The notes: generated by a model not told the origin, from the letters alone. A DNA stretch of 64,000 nucleotides from Methylomonas sp. LL1 (GCF_015711015.1 NZ_CP064653.1:2852001-2916000), one strand, 5' to 3'. Numbered from the stretch's first letter, positions 44,916-54,282 are shown. A program made the numbers and translations.

Positions 44916-45320
44916 ATGGCTATCGATATTCAAGGTGACAAGAAGTTTGAAGTGGGTCATCCCCGCCTAGACCACGACCATCATATTTTTCTGGATTTGA
45001 TCAGAAATGTCTCGCAAGCCTCCGAGCGGCAAGAGCCGAAAGAATGGTGCATGCGCTTGCTAAGGGAAGTGAAAAAATTCGCCGACTTTCACTTCTTCAG
45101 CGAAGAGAACATCATGCTCAGAACCGGTTATCCCGATTACGCCGAACACCAGCAAAAGCATGTGGAACTGTTAGTCCGACTCGAAGACCGCATGGATGCC
45201 TATGCCAGCGACCGCATCAATCTGGATGCGGTGGTGGTATTCATGTTCGACTGGTTTGCCATGCATACTACCCAATCCGATAAAAAGCTGGGCAAATACC
45301 TGGAAAAGGAAATGTCCTAG
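44916..45320 (+). CDS. bacteriohemerythrin
   Basis: This 134-residue four-helix protein binds oxygen at a di-iron site. The ligand motifs are complete: LDHDHHIFLDL (His), HFFSEE (HXXXE), HQQKH (HXXXH) and HTTQSD (HXXXXD). In methanotrophs bacteriohemerythrin is abundant and thought to carry oxygen to membrane methane monooxygenase, which fits this organism if it is one. It shares the same ligand pattern with the hemerythrin domain fused to HypX at 5.3 kb upstream in the window. A ribosome binding site (GCGAGG) precedes the ATG. Single gene. Confidence 0.93.
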   Translation: MAIDIQGDKKFEVGHPRLDHDHHIFLDLIRNVSQASERQEPKEWCMRLLREVKKFADFHFFSEENIMLRTGYPDYAEHQQKHVELLVRLEDRMDAYASDRINLDAVVVFMFDWFAMHTTQSDKKLGKYLEKEMS

Positions 45321-45786
45321 TTTTTTGTCAACTATCCGCGAGCGCATCATATCCGCCGAAAAGCGGGTATCCAAGATCATGGATGGGCAAGCTTAGAGGT
45401 CATCCGGCAATCCTGGACCGCAATACCAACATAACTTCACCTTACGACTCGGCGGGATAAGCCTGTCTTCGCATCGAAACCCCATTGCGCGGCGCTTACC
45501 CTATGTGGCCTACCGTACATACTTCCACGCGCAACAACAGGATACTATCCACTTTGTTTCGGCACTAGGCGACAACATGTCTGAAAGCCATGCTCATTCC
45601 GGTATCGACATACTCCGCGGACGCTGAAATCGACTTATTTCGAACCGGTACTCTAGCACCCCGGCCATCCACCCTGTAATGGGCCAGACGTTATCCAGTC
45701 GGCTTAGACAATGGCGGACATTCGCCGACAATGCATTGGATCAGCCGCGCGACGCCTGTATCAATGCCCACTTTTAGAGGACGACA
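45321..45786. other. intergenic region before the kai operon, no supported gene
   Basis: This 466-bp stretch lies between the bacteriohemerythrin gene and kaiC. It contains a few short open frames without family resemblance, and one frame that is only a shadow of kaiC. No repeat or terminator stands out. It should hold the promoter of the kaiC operon; AGAGGAC just before ATG 45787 is the ribosome binding site. Confidence 0.5.
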
Positions 45787-47529
45787 ATGAAACCGGCTCA
45801 ATCTTCCCTAGCCAAGTCACCAGCCAAAGCGCCGAGCGGAATCTCCGGCTTCGACGACATCACCGGCGGAGGCCTGCCGCATGGACGCACGACGCTGCTG
45901 GTCGGCGGCCCCGGCTCGGGCAAGACTATCTTCGCGCTGCAATTTTTAGAGCATGGGGCACAGGATTGCCGGGAACCAGGCATCTTTGTGGCTTTCGAGG
46001 AGTCATCTCAGCGCATCGTCGCCAATGCCGAAAGCTTCGGCTGGCAGCTGGATGAGTTGCAGAAAAAAAGCCTGTTTTTCGTGGATGCCCAGCCTTCGCC
46101 CGACTTGGTCCAGTCGGGCGATTTCGATCTGGGCGGCATGTTGGCGGCATTGGAAGTCCGGATCGGCGAAATGGGCGCGCGGCGCATCGTCTTCGATGCG
46201 CTGGATATTTTGTTGGTGCTGCTACCCGATCCGGCGGCCATCAGGCGGGAAATCTACCGCTTACATGAATGGTTATTGGCGCACGAAATGACCGGCCTGA
46301 TCACCTTGAAGGCCGACGGCGATCAGAGCAGTAGCATAAACCAGCAGCCGTTCGGCTTCATGCAGTTCATGGTGGATTGCGCGGTGATACTCAGCCACAA
46401 CGTTGAGCTGGGGGTGTCGCAACGTAGTCTGCGGGTGCAGAAATATCGCGGCTCCAGCTTCGATGAAAACGAATCGCCGTTCCTGATCGGCAAAAAAGGT
46501 TTCGAGGTGGCCGTCGCCCGCACTCTGGATAGGATGGATGCCAATGTCACCAACGAACGGGTGTCCAGCGGCGTGATACGGCTCGATACCATGTTGGGCG
46601 GCGGCTACTACCGTGGCGCCAGCGTGCTGATTACCGGTTTCTCCGGCACCGCCAAAACCACCTTGAGCGGCGCCTTCGCCGAGGCAGCCTGCCGGCGTGG
46701 CGAGCGCACGCTGTTCGTCAGTTTCGACTCGGATGGTCCGGAGGTGATCCGCAATCTAGCCTCGGTCGGCATCCGCTTGGACGATTACGTCAAAAACGGC
46801 AGTTTGCGGATGGTCTCGGCCCGCGCCATCACCGGCAGTGCCGAAACCTATCTGGTGCGCATCAAAACCCTGGCGCAGGAACATGAGGCGGTTTGCCTGG
46901 TCATCGACCCGGTATCCACCTGGTCCAAGTCCGGCAATGACTTGAGCGTGCAAAGCGTGGCGGAACGCCTGATCGACTGGTCGAAGGCCGAAGGCACCAC
47001 GCTGGTCTGCACCCGCTTGCTCGACGAGATGTCCAGCCTGGTGGAGGCGGGTTCGCCTTTACAGATCTCGTCCATCGTCGACACCTGGATTCACCTTAAC
47101 TATCTGGTGCAAGCCGGAGAACGCAACCGCGGCTTGTCCATCGTCAAGTCGCGCGGCATGGCGCATTCGAACCAGGTGCGCGAGTTAATTCTCAGCGATG
47201 CCGGGGTGACCCTGGCCGACACCTACACCGCCGGCGGCGAGGTGTTGATGGGAACCTTGCGCTGGGAAAAGGAAAGTGCCGAGCGCATTGCCCACGAGGC
47301 CCACGACGCCGCCGTCAAGCTGAAGCGCGTCAAACTGGATGCCGAGGAAGCCGATCTTGAGGTGCGCTTGAAGTCTCTACAGGCCGAACTGACGGCAAAA
47401 CAGACCGAAAAAGCCTTGTTGGTCCGCGCCAACCTCAGTCACGAGGGCGAGTTATCGCAAAGCCGCACCCGGATGCAAGAATTGCGCGGCGCCGATGGCG
47501 AAACCGTAACGGGAGTAAAACCGCAATGA
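45787..47529 (+). CDS. kaiC: KaiC-like two-domain ATPase
   Basis: The 580-residue protein has two RecA-like KaiC domains and a C-terminal coiled coil (~495-570). Domain I has an intact Walker A (GGPGSGKT, Lys46), catalytic Glu71-Glu72 (AFEESSQ) and Walker B FDALDILL. Domain II has GFSGTAKTT (Lys290) and Walker B VCLVIDPVSTW, but the Glu pair is replaced by Asp314-Ser315. At the place of the phosphorylation sites Ser431-Thr432 of cyanobacterial KaiC this protein has Ser428-Ser429. It is therefore a KaiC homologue of the non-cyanobacterial type, able in principle to be phosphorylated in domain II. It begins a four-gene operon with 4-bp overlaps. Confidence 0.93.
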   Translation: MKPAQSSLAKSPAKAPSGISGFDDITGGGLPHGRTTLLVGGPGSGKTIFALQFLEHGAQDCREPGIFVAFEESSQRIVANAESFGWQLDELQKKSLFFVDAQPSPDLVQSGDFDLGGMLAALEVRIGEMGARRIVFDALDILLVLLPDPAAIRREIYRLHEWLLAHEMTGLITLKADGDQSSSINQQPFGFMQFMVDCAVILSHNVELGVSQRSLRVQKYRGSSFDENESPFLIGKKGFEVAVARTLDRMDANVTNERVSSGVIRLDTMLGGGYYRGASVLITGFSGTAKTTLSGAFAEAACRRGERTLFVSFDSDGPEVIRNLASVGIRLDDYVKNGSLRMVSARAITGSAETYLVRIKTLAQEHEAVCLVIDPVSTWSKSGNDLSVQSVAERLIDWSKAEGTTLVCTRLLDEMSSLVEAGSPLQISSIVDTWIHLNYLVQAGERNRGLSIVKSRGMAHSNQVRELILSDAGVTLADTYTAGGEVLMGTLRWEKESAERIAHEAHDAAVKLKRVKLDAEEADLEVRLKSLQAELTAKQTEKALLVRANLSHEGELSQSRTRMQELRGADGETVTGVKPQ

Positions 47530-47816
47530 GCCAACACCTTATCTTCAATTTCCGGCTCTATGTCGCCGGCGACGCGCTCAACTCCGCACAGGCACTGGCC
47601 AACCTGACCAGCCTTTGCCGGGCCCGCCTGCCGGATCGGCACCGGATCGAAGTCGTTGATGTGTATCAGGAGCCGAAACGGGCGCTGGCGGATGGTATTT
47701 TCATGACACCGACCCTAATCAAACTCACACCCACCCCTACCCGAAAGATCGTCGGCAGCCTTAACCGGATGCAACCCTTGTTGCTGATTTTGGGACTGGA
47801 AACCCCTGCCGCATGA
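47526..47816 (+). CDS. kaiB: KaiB-like protein
   Basis: The 96-residue protein is a thioredoxin-like KaiB homologue: FNFRLYVAGDALNSAQALANL at the start, IEVVDVYQEPKRALADGIFMTPTLIKL, and the loop GSLNRMQPLLLILGL. In cyanobacteria KaiB binds the KaiC domain I ring after a fold switch. It overlaps kaiC and the downstream PAS protein by 4 bp each. There is no kaiA in the window, so this would be a KaiA-less KaiBC pair. Confidence 0.93.
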   Translation: MSQHLIFNFRLYVAGDALNSAQALANLTSLCRARLPDRHRIEVVDVYQEPKRALADGIFMTPTLIKLTPTPTRKIVGSLNRMQPLLLILGLETPAA

Positions 47817-50800
47817 ACAGCGGACCTCCAGCGGAGGACGCCAATGAAGAAATTATCGCCTTAATCGAATCGCTACACCGCACAGGCCAACGTCTGGAGG
47901 AACTGACCGCGGGCGAGGTGGATACGGTGTCGGACAGTACGGGCCGGACCTTCTTGCTGCAAAGCGCCCAGGAGCACTTGCGACTCAGCGAGGCCGCCAA
48001 GCAGGCCGCCATCCTCAATGCATTGCCGGCGAATATCGCTTTGCTCAACACCCAGGGCATTATCATCTCGGTAAACCAAGCCTGGCGGCAATTTGCCAGC
48101 CAGAACGCCTTCCCATACATCGGCTTTGGCATCGGCCTCAATTATCTGCAAATTTGCGACAGTGCTCGGGATGACGGCGCGTCCGAGGCTCATCAGGCGG
48201 CCGATGCGATTCGCTCGGTGTTGAGTGGCAGCATAAAACAGCTATCGATGGAATATCCTTGTCATTCGCCCACGGAACAACGCTGGTTTCTGATGACGGT
48301 GACGCCGATGGGCGACGATCATCCCCTGGGCGCGGTGGTGATGCATTTGGATGTGACGGCACAACGGCAGATCAAGGAAGAGCTGCGTGCCAGCGAATTG
48401 CGCTTTCGCCAGATGGCGGAAAACATCGGCGACGCCTTCTTTCTACTGGATGTCGATGTCGGCCGCATGCTGTACGTCAGCCCGGCTTATGAAACAATCT
48501 GGGGGCGTAGCTGCGAAAGTCTATATCAAAATCCGCAATCATGGACCGAAGCCGTTCACCCGGACGACCGGGCAGCGACTTACAAGACTTATCGGAAAGC
48601 ACTGGTGGCGGGCGATGCCGATTTTCAATTCCGAATCGTGCGCCAAGACGGCTCGATTCGCTGGATCGAAGTGAAAGGTTATCCGGTCCGCGACGAGGCA
48701 GGCAAGCTGGTTCGCATCGCCGGCCTGGCCAAGGACATCACCCGACGCATGCGGGCCGCGCAAGACTTGCGGGAAAGCGAGCGACGCTTCAGAGACCTGC
48801 TGGAAAATGTAGAGCTGGTTTCAATGATGCTAGGCCGAGACGGCTGCATCACCTACTGCAACGACTACCTGCTGCGCCTGAGCGGCTGGCATCGCGACGA
48901 ACTGCTTGGCCGAAACTGGTTCGAGACATTTATACCGCCCGAGCTTAGCGAGCTAAAAGGTGCCTTTTTTTCGGCTCTGCTCGCCAACCTACCGGAAACC
49001 TGGCATCACGAAAACGAGATTCTGACCCGTGCCGGCCAGCGTCGTTTGATTCGCTGGAACAATTCGGTGTTGCGCTCCGGCACCGGCGAGGTGATCGGCA
49101 CGGCCAGCATCGGCGAAGACATTACCGAACGCAAGGCAGCCGAAGCCAGGGTCGCTTACCTGAACCGGGTCTATGCCATGCTCAGCAGCATCAATATGCT
49201 GATTGTGCGGGTGCATGACCGCGACGAACTGTTCCAGGAAGCCTGCCGGATTGCGGTCGAGGTAGGCGGATTCCGCAAGTCTTTGCTGGTCCTCGTGGAT
49301 CGGGATCTGATGCAGTTTATCCCGGTTGCCTCGGCGGGTGGCGATCAAGCACTCCTGTCCGCCATCAAAAGCATTTTGTCATCGCCGGAGCATGCCCGAA
49401 ATAGTATGGTGGCGCGGGCGATCCGCGAAAAGGCCGCCGTCGTCTCCAACGACTCGCAAAACGATCCCAAGGTACTGTTGGGCGGGAAGTACGCGGAACT
49501 CGGCGTCCGCTCGATGGCTATCCTTCCGTTACTGGTTGCTGGCGAAGCAGTCGGCGTGCTCACGCTGTACGCCAATGAAATTGCCTTCTTCCGGGAAGAA
49601 GAGATGACGCTGTTAACGGAACTGGTCGGCGATATCGCCTTCGCCATCGATCACATCGCCAAGCGGGAACGGCTGGATTATCTGGCCTACTACGATGAAC
49701 TCACGGGGCTGGCGAACCGCAGGCTATTTCTGGAGCGGGTGGCTCAGTACATGAGTAGCGCCGTCAGCGGCGAACACAAACTGGCCGTGCTGCTGATCGA
49801 TCTTGAGCGCTTCAAGAACATCAACGACAGTCTGGGCCAGTTGGGCGGCGATGAGCTGTTGAAGCAGGTGGCGGCGTGGCTGACCCAAAACGCCGGCGAG
49901 GCCAACCTGATTGCCCGGATGGGTGCGGATCACTTTGCGGTGGTGTTGCCTAAAGTGACGCAGGAAGTCGATGTAGCCCGGCTGATCGAGAAAACCATGG
50001 CAACCTTTCTGGAGCATCCGTTCCACCTGCATGAGGCCAGTTTCCGGATTGCCATCAAGATTGGCGCGACCTTATTCCCGGACGACGGCGCCAATGCCGA
50101 CACCTTACTGAGGAACGCCGAGGCCGCGCTGAAAAAAGCCCAGGCCAGCGGCGAACGCTACTTGTTTTACACCCAGAAAATGACCGAGGCCATGGCCCAT
50201 AAGCTGTCGCTGGAGAATCAGCTGCGCCAGGCACTGGACAACGAAGAATTCGTGCTGCATTACCAACCCAAGGTGAATCTGGCCAGCGGCAAGCTGACCA
50301 GTGCCGAGGCGCTAATACGCTGGAACGATCCGCGCACCGGCCTGGTGCCGCCGGCCCGGTTTATCCCTATCCTAGAAGAAACCGGATTGATCAACGAAGT
50401 CGGCCGCTGGGCGCTCCACAAAGCCATCGACGACTATCTGCGCTGGCACAACGCGGGGCTGGCCGCCGTGCGCGTCGCGGTCAACGTCTCGCCGTTGCAA
50501 CTGCGCGATCGCGGTTTTAGCGGTCAAATCCTGCGAGCCATCGACATTCATGCACAGGCCCCGTCCGGCCTGGAACTGGAGATTACCGAAAGCCTGATCA
50601 TGGCCGATGTCAAACACAGTATCGCCAGCCTGCAAACCATACGCGCCATGGGCATCAGTATCGCCATCGACGACTTCGGCACCGGCTTTTCGTCGCTCAG
50701 TTACCTGTCCAAATTACCGGTGGATACCCTGAAAATCGACCGCTCGTTCGTGATCGAGATGACCGAATCGAGCGAGGGACTGTCGCTGGTATCGACCATT

Positions 50801-50989
50801 ATCAATCTGGCGCATTCAATGAAGCTCAAGGTGGTGGCGGAAGGCGTCGAAACCGAAGAGCAGGCCAATCTACTGCGGACGCTGAACTGCGACGAGATGC
50901 AGGGCTATTTATTCAGTAAACCGGTGCCTGGCGAGATTTTCGAAACAAGATACCTGTCGCCACTAATGCCGGCTTATCGGGGAGCATGA
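47813..50989 (+). CDS. PAS-PAS-PAS-GAF-GGDEF-EAL c-di-GMP signalling protein
   Basis: The 1058-residue soluble protein has three PAS domains (~60-185, ~195-310, ~325-440), a GAF domain (~460-610), a GGDEF domain (~620-785) and an EAL domain (~800-1045). The GGDEF signature is degenerate: RMGADHF at 702-708 in place of R-GGDEF, so cyclase activity is unlikely. The EAL domain is intact: EALIRW (832), EITESL, DDFGTGFSSL, KIDRSF and EGVETEEQ. It is therefore most likely a phosphodiesterase controlled by its sensor domains. It overlaps kaiB and the next cyclase gene by 4 bp each. Confidence 0.93.
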   Translation: MNSGPPAEDANEEIIALIESLHRTGQRLEELTAGEVDTVSDSTGRTFLLQSAQEHLRLSEAAKQAAILNALPANIALLNTQGIIISVNQAWRQFASQNAFPYIGFGIGLNYLQICDSARDDGASEAHQAADAIRSVLSGSIKQLSMEYPCHSPTEQRWFLMTVTPMGDDHPLGAVVMHLDVTAQRQIKEELRASELRFRQMAENIGDAFFLLDVDVGRMLYVSPAYETIWGRSCESLYQNPQSWTEAVHPDDRAATYKTYRKALVAGDADFQFRIVRQDGSIRWIEVKGYPVRDEAGKLVRIAGLAKDITRRMRAAQDLRESERRFRDLLENVELVSMMLGRDGCITYCNDYLLRLSGWHRDELLGRNWFETFIPPELSELKGAFFSALLANLPETWHHENEILTRAGQRRLIRWNNSVLRSGTGEVIGTASIGEDITERKAAEARVAYLNRVYAMLSSINMLIVRVHDRDELFQEACRIAVEVGGFRKSLLVLVDRDLMQFIPVASAGGDQALLSAIKSILSSPEHARNSMVARAIREKAAVVSNDSQNDPKVLLGGKYAELGVRSMAILPLLVAGEAVGVLTLYANEIAFFREEEMTLLTELVGDIAFAIDHIAKRERLDYLAYYDELTGLANRRLFLERVAQYMSSAVSGEHKLAVLLIDLERFKNINDSLGQLGGDELLKQVAAWLTQNAGEANLIARMGADHFAVVLPKVTQEVDVARLIEKTMATFLEHPFHLHEASFRIAIKIGATLFPDDGANADTLLRNAEAALKKAQASGERYLFYTQKMTEAMAHKLSLENQLRQALDNEEFVLHYQPKVNLASGKLTSAEALIRWNDPRTGLVPPARFIPILEETGLINEVGRWALHKAIDDYLRWHNAGLAAVRVAVNVSPLQLRDRGFSGQILRAIDIHAQAPSGLELEITESLIMADVKHSIASLQTIRAMGISIAIDDFGTGFSSLSYLSKLPVDTLKIDRSFVIEMTESSEGLSLVSTIINLAHSMKLKVVAEGVETEEQANLLRTLNCDEMQGYLFSKPVPGEIFETRYLSPLMPAYRGA

Positions 50990-51897
50990 TCATGTTCAAA
51001 CTGGATGAAGCAAAGTTACAAGCGGTACTGAAGCAATTGCATCAGGCGATTTATAATCATGAGCGTTGGCATAACGACCTGATTCGCACCATCATCTGTC
51101 AGCAACCCCACGACCATCACGACATGGCCAAGGATGCCCATCGCCGATGCCGCTTCGGTCAATGGTATTACAACGACGTGCCAACGGAAGTTCGCGATCA
51201 TCAGGCTTTTCTGGCGATACGCACCGAGCACAAGCACATGCATCAACTAGCCACTCAATTGCTGGCAACCGCGGCGACGAAAGCGGCTATAGCTCCGCAC
51301 GATTATGATGCCTTCGCCAACGCCCTCGACCGCTTGCGTCTGGAAATACAGACGCTGTCACGCGAGATCGAGGAATCGCTGTATAACCACGACCCGCTGA
51401 CCGGCGCCTTAAACCGGATCGGCATGTTGACCTCGCTACGCGCGCTGCACGAACTGGTCAAACGCCAGGTTCAACAATGTTGCATCGCCATCATGGATTT
51501 GGACCACTTCAAGGTTATCAACGACAGCTATGGCCATGCCGTTGGGGACAAAGTGCTTTCCGCTTCGGTACGCTACCTGATGGATCACCTGCGCCCCTAC
51601 GACAAGGTGTTTCGCTACGGTGGCGAAGAATTTCTGATCTCGTTGCCGAGTACCGACCTAAAGGCGGGTCACACAATGATCGAGCGCATCCGCGAAGAAC
51701 TAGGCAAACCCCCTCTGGCTTTCCACGGCAGCAAGCCAATTCCGCTCACCGTATCGTTCGGGCTGGCCATGCTCGATCCAGAGGTTAACGTTGAAGAGAC
51801 CATCCGTCGAGCCGATAAGGCGTTGTATGCGGCCAAGAGCGCCGGGCGCAACTGTTCCCGGAAATGGGATGCCGTCAATTCCACTCCCTTGGCATAG
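50986..51897 (+). CDS. dgcZ: diguanylate cyclase with N-terminal zinc-sensing CZB domain (DgcZ-like)
   Basis: Residues ~15-125 form a CZB domain: His25, Cys55 in RCRFGQW, and His82-X3-His86 are the expected zinc ligands. Residues ~135-297 form a GGDEF domain with GGEEF at 212-216, a catalytic Asp in MDLDHFKVIND, and an inhibitory I-site RPYD (203-206) five residues upstream of GGEEF. The architecture matches E. coli DgcZ, where zinc inhibits c-di-GMP synthesis. It is the last gene of the kaiC operon, so the operon holds a likely phosphodiesterase and an active cyclase next to the Kai pair. A second ATG lies two codons in. Confidence 0.92.
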   Translation: MIMFKLDEAKLQAVLKQLHQAIYNHERWHNDLIRTIICQQPHDHHDMAKDAHRRCRFGQWYYNDVPTEVRDHQAFLAIRTEHKHMHQLATQLLATAATKAAIAPHDYDAFANALDRLRLEIQTLSREIEESLYNHDPLTGALNRIGMLTSLRALHELVKRQVQQCCIAIMDLDHFKVINDSYGHAVGDKVLSASVRYLMDHLRPYDKVFRYGGEEFLISLPSTDLKAGHTMIERIREELGKPPLAFHGSKPIPLTVSFGLAMLDPEVNVEETIRRADKALYAAKSAGRNCSRKWDAVNSTPLA

Positions 51898-52039
51898 GAT
51901 AATCTCGGATAAGCTTGGGTGCGCTAGCGAACAGACCGGAAAGCGATTCGGCGCATCTTTCCGGTAAAGCTCTCAGTCACGAACGGGTCGCATCGCATAC
52001 CAATTGTCCAACGCCAAACAAGTTCGACCGTATCGATAT

Positions 52040-52062
52040 AAGGTACGCGATGCGTACCCTAC
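52040..52062. repeat. second copy of the GGTACGCGATGCGTACC palindromic element
   Basis: The 23-bp sequence AAGGTACGCGATGCGTACC plus CTAC is identical to 21234-21256 and lies between the kai operon and the ABC exporter operon. The 7-bp stem and GAT loop are the same. No other gene or terminator was seen in the 250-bp gap 51898-52147. Confidence 0.75.
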
Positions 52063-52147
52063 CTGGCTGATGATTCAATGTTGAAGCAGACACGGGACGT
52101 GTGGTTTCATTATCCGCCAACAGCCATTCCCGATAACCATCAAAATC

Positions 52148-52873
52148 ATGAACGCCTCCCCTCTTGTACTCGAAGCAAAAAACTTGGTCGTCAACTATAA
52201 ACAACATCGCGCCATCGATTCATTGAATCTCAGTGTGCCCAAAGGCTGTGTCTACGCCTTATTGGGCGGAAATGGCGCCGGCAAATCCACCACCATCAGT
52301 ACCTTTTTAACCTTTAACCGGCCGAGTGGTGGACAAGTGTTGATAGAAGGTCAATCACCGCATGATCATCCCGATCTGGTGCGTGCCAAAGTCGCTTATC
52401 TACCGGAAAACGTGGCGCTGTATGAATTGATGAGCGGCCTGGAAAATTTAAACTTTTTTTGTACGCTGGCCGGCATTCATATTAGTCGCGCCCAAGCCGG
52501 CCAATTATTATCCGATAGCGGCCTGCAAGCCGACGCCCACGGCAAACGGGTTGCCACCTATTCCAAGGGTATGCGCCAAAAAGTCGGTTTGGCGATTGCG
52601 TCGGCTAAACATGCCACGGCCATGCTGCTGGACGAACCTACTTCGGGCCTGGACCCCAGCGCCGCCAATGACTTCGCTCAACGTATCCGCGCCGCAGCCG
52701 ACTCCGGCATAGCGGTATTGATGGCCACCCACGACTTGTTTAACGCCAAGCAAGTAGCCGACCGCATAGGCATCATGAAGAATGGGCGTCTGGTGGAGGA
52801 ATTCGATGCACATACGGTGCAGCATGATGAGCTCGAACAAAAATATCTGGCCCACGCGCGGGGGTTGGCATGA
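52148..52873 (+). CDS. ABC transporter ATP-binding protein
   Basis: This 241-residue ATPase has Walker A LLGGNGAGKSTTIS, signature YSKGMRQKVGLAIASAKH (degenerate SGGMRQ), Walker B AMLLDEPTSGLDPS and the switch His in MATHDLFNA. It is of the exporter type. It overlaps the first permease by 4 bp and works with the two DUF3526-like permeases downstream. The substrate is unknown. Confidence 0.9.
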   Translation: MNASPLVLEAKNLVVNYKQHRAIDSLNLSVPKGCVYALLGGNGAGKSTTISTFLTFNRPSGGQVLIEGQSPHDHPDLVRAKVAYLPENVALYELMSGLENLNFFCTLAGIHISRAQAGQLLSDSGLQADAHGKRVATYSKGMRQKVGLAIASAKHATAMLLDEPTSGLDPSAANDFAQRIRAAADSGIAVLMATHDLFNAKQVADRIGIMKNGRLVEEFDAHTVQHDELEQKYLAHARGLA

Positions 52874-54282
52874 TAACGGCCATTATCCGGAAGGAATTCA
52901 TTTCAACCTTGCGCGATGGCAGGCTGTTGACCCTCGGGGTTTCGGTATTGGCAATCTTTATCGGTTTTTTCCTGACCTCAACCCACGAACTACAACAATT
53001 GCGTCTGGAAAAACATAGCGTCGGCATCACCGCCAAGGAGCAATGGAATAGTCAAAGCGTCAAAAATCCGCATTCGGCCGCTCACTACGGCATTTATGTG
53101 TTCAAACCCGATTCGCCTGCCGCCGCTTTAGATCCCGGATTAAGGCCTTTTATCGGCCAATCGCTGTGGCTGGAACCGCACAAACGTAATCTGACGCGTT
53201 TCAACCCCAGCGCCGATCAAATCGTCGCCAACCGTTTCGGACAGGCCAGCACCAGTTTTGTGCTATACGCTTTGCTGCCTTTAATGATCGTGGCATTAAG
53301 CTTTACCTCGATCAGCCAGGAACGGGAGCGCGGAACCTTGCGCATGCTGCATAGCTTGGGAATTGCCGCCAGACAGCTGGTATTCGGAAAGCTGTTGGGG
53401 TTGCTCGGCGCATTCATGCTGGTGTTGTCGCCCGCTCTGCTGGTGGCTGTGCCGCTGTTGGGCCAAAATTTCAGCCTCGGCTTGGACGATGTGTTGCGAC
53501 TGTTCGCATTGTTGCTGCTGTTTTTGATTTATTACGCAATCTTCGCGGCCTTGGCCATCGCCGCTTCGGCCTATTTTCGAACCAGCCGCATCACCCTGTT
53601 CTGCCTGTTGGCGTTTTGGCTGGCCAGTGTGTTTGTGGCGCCGCGACTAGGCGCGGTAACCGCCGAAGCGCTCTCCCCCAATCCATCCGCCGGTCAATTT
53701 TGGCAAGCGATCAAAACCGATATTGACCAAGGTCTCGAAGGCGACGGCAACCATGAGCAACGTGCCCAGGCTTTTGAAGCAAAAATCCTGGCTCAATATG
53801 GTGTCAGCCGTAAGGAAGATTTACCGGTCGGTTTTGTCTCGCTCAACCGCCAGCATAACGATAGCTACTCGGTCCGTGTGCATGCGCTGCATTTTGATCG
53901 CCTGCGCGACAATTTTGCTAGGCAGCAGCGTTTGACTCACATTGCCTCGTGGCTGGGCCCCAGTCTTTCCATCCGTTCCTTGTCGATGGCGCTGGCCGGC
54001 ATGGATTTGGCTCATCAACGAAATTTTGAAGATGCCGCCGAAGATTACCGCCATTACTTTATAGATTTAACCGAAGATTGGGACCGCGAGCGTAGCCACG
54101 GTACGGAACGCAGCGCCAAGGGCAAAGAAAGCGATTGGCGTAGTGTCAAGGCCTTTGAATATCAGGCGCCAGACATTGTGTTTGCCTTGAAATCGGCGCG
54201 ACTCGATTTTATCGTGCTGATGGGCTGGCTGGCTTTCGCGCTCGCTCTATTAACACTTTCGGCAAAGAGATTAAACCCATGA
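52870..54282 (+). CDS. ABC exporter permease, DUF3526-like (first)
   Basis: The 470-residue inner-membrane protein has an N-terminal helix (LLTLGVSVLAIFIGFFL), a large ~130-residue outside loop, then five helices (LPLMIVALSFTSI, LGLLGAFMLVLSPALLVAVPLL, LLLLFLIYYAIFAALAIAASAYF, LFCLLAFWLASVFVAP and a last one at the C-terminus), separated by a second large outside domain. This layout, with the segment RERGTLRMLHSLG after the helix pair, is that of the DUF3526/ABC-2 permeases. It is a paralogue of the next gene and probably forms a heterodimer with it. Confidence 0.8.
   Translation: MITAIIRKEFISTLRDGRLLTLGVSVLAIFIGFFLTSTHELQQLRLEKHSVGITAKEQWNSQSVKNPHSAAHYGIYVFKPDSPAAALDPGLRPFIGQSLWLEPHKRNLTRFNPSADQIVANRFGQASTSFVLYALLPLMIVALSFTSISQERERGTLRMLHSLGIAARQLVFGKLLGLLGAFMLVLSPALLVAVPLLGQNFSLGLDDVLRLFALLLLFLIYYAIFAALAIAASAYFRTSRITLFCLLAFWLASVFVAPRLGAVTAEALSPNPSAGQFWQAIKTDIDQGLEGDGNHEQRAQAFEAKILAQYGVSRKEDLPVGFVSLNRQHNDSYSVRVHALHFDRLRDNFARQQRLTHIASWLGPSLSIRSLSMALAGMDLAHQRNFEDAAEDYRHYFIDLTEDWDRERSHGTERSAKGKESDWRSVKAFEYQAPDIVFALKSARLDFIVLMGWLAFALALLTLSAKRLNP

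Noticed and set aside
45711..46055. Open frame overlapping the start of kaiC in another frame
   Set aside because: Most of it is out-of-frame kaiC sequence; no ribosome binding site and no motif.
51977..52207. 76-codon - strand frame between the kai operon and the ABC exporter
   Set aside because: It runs through the palindromic repeat and into the ABC ATPase start; no motif or ribosome binding site.
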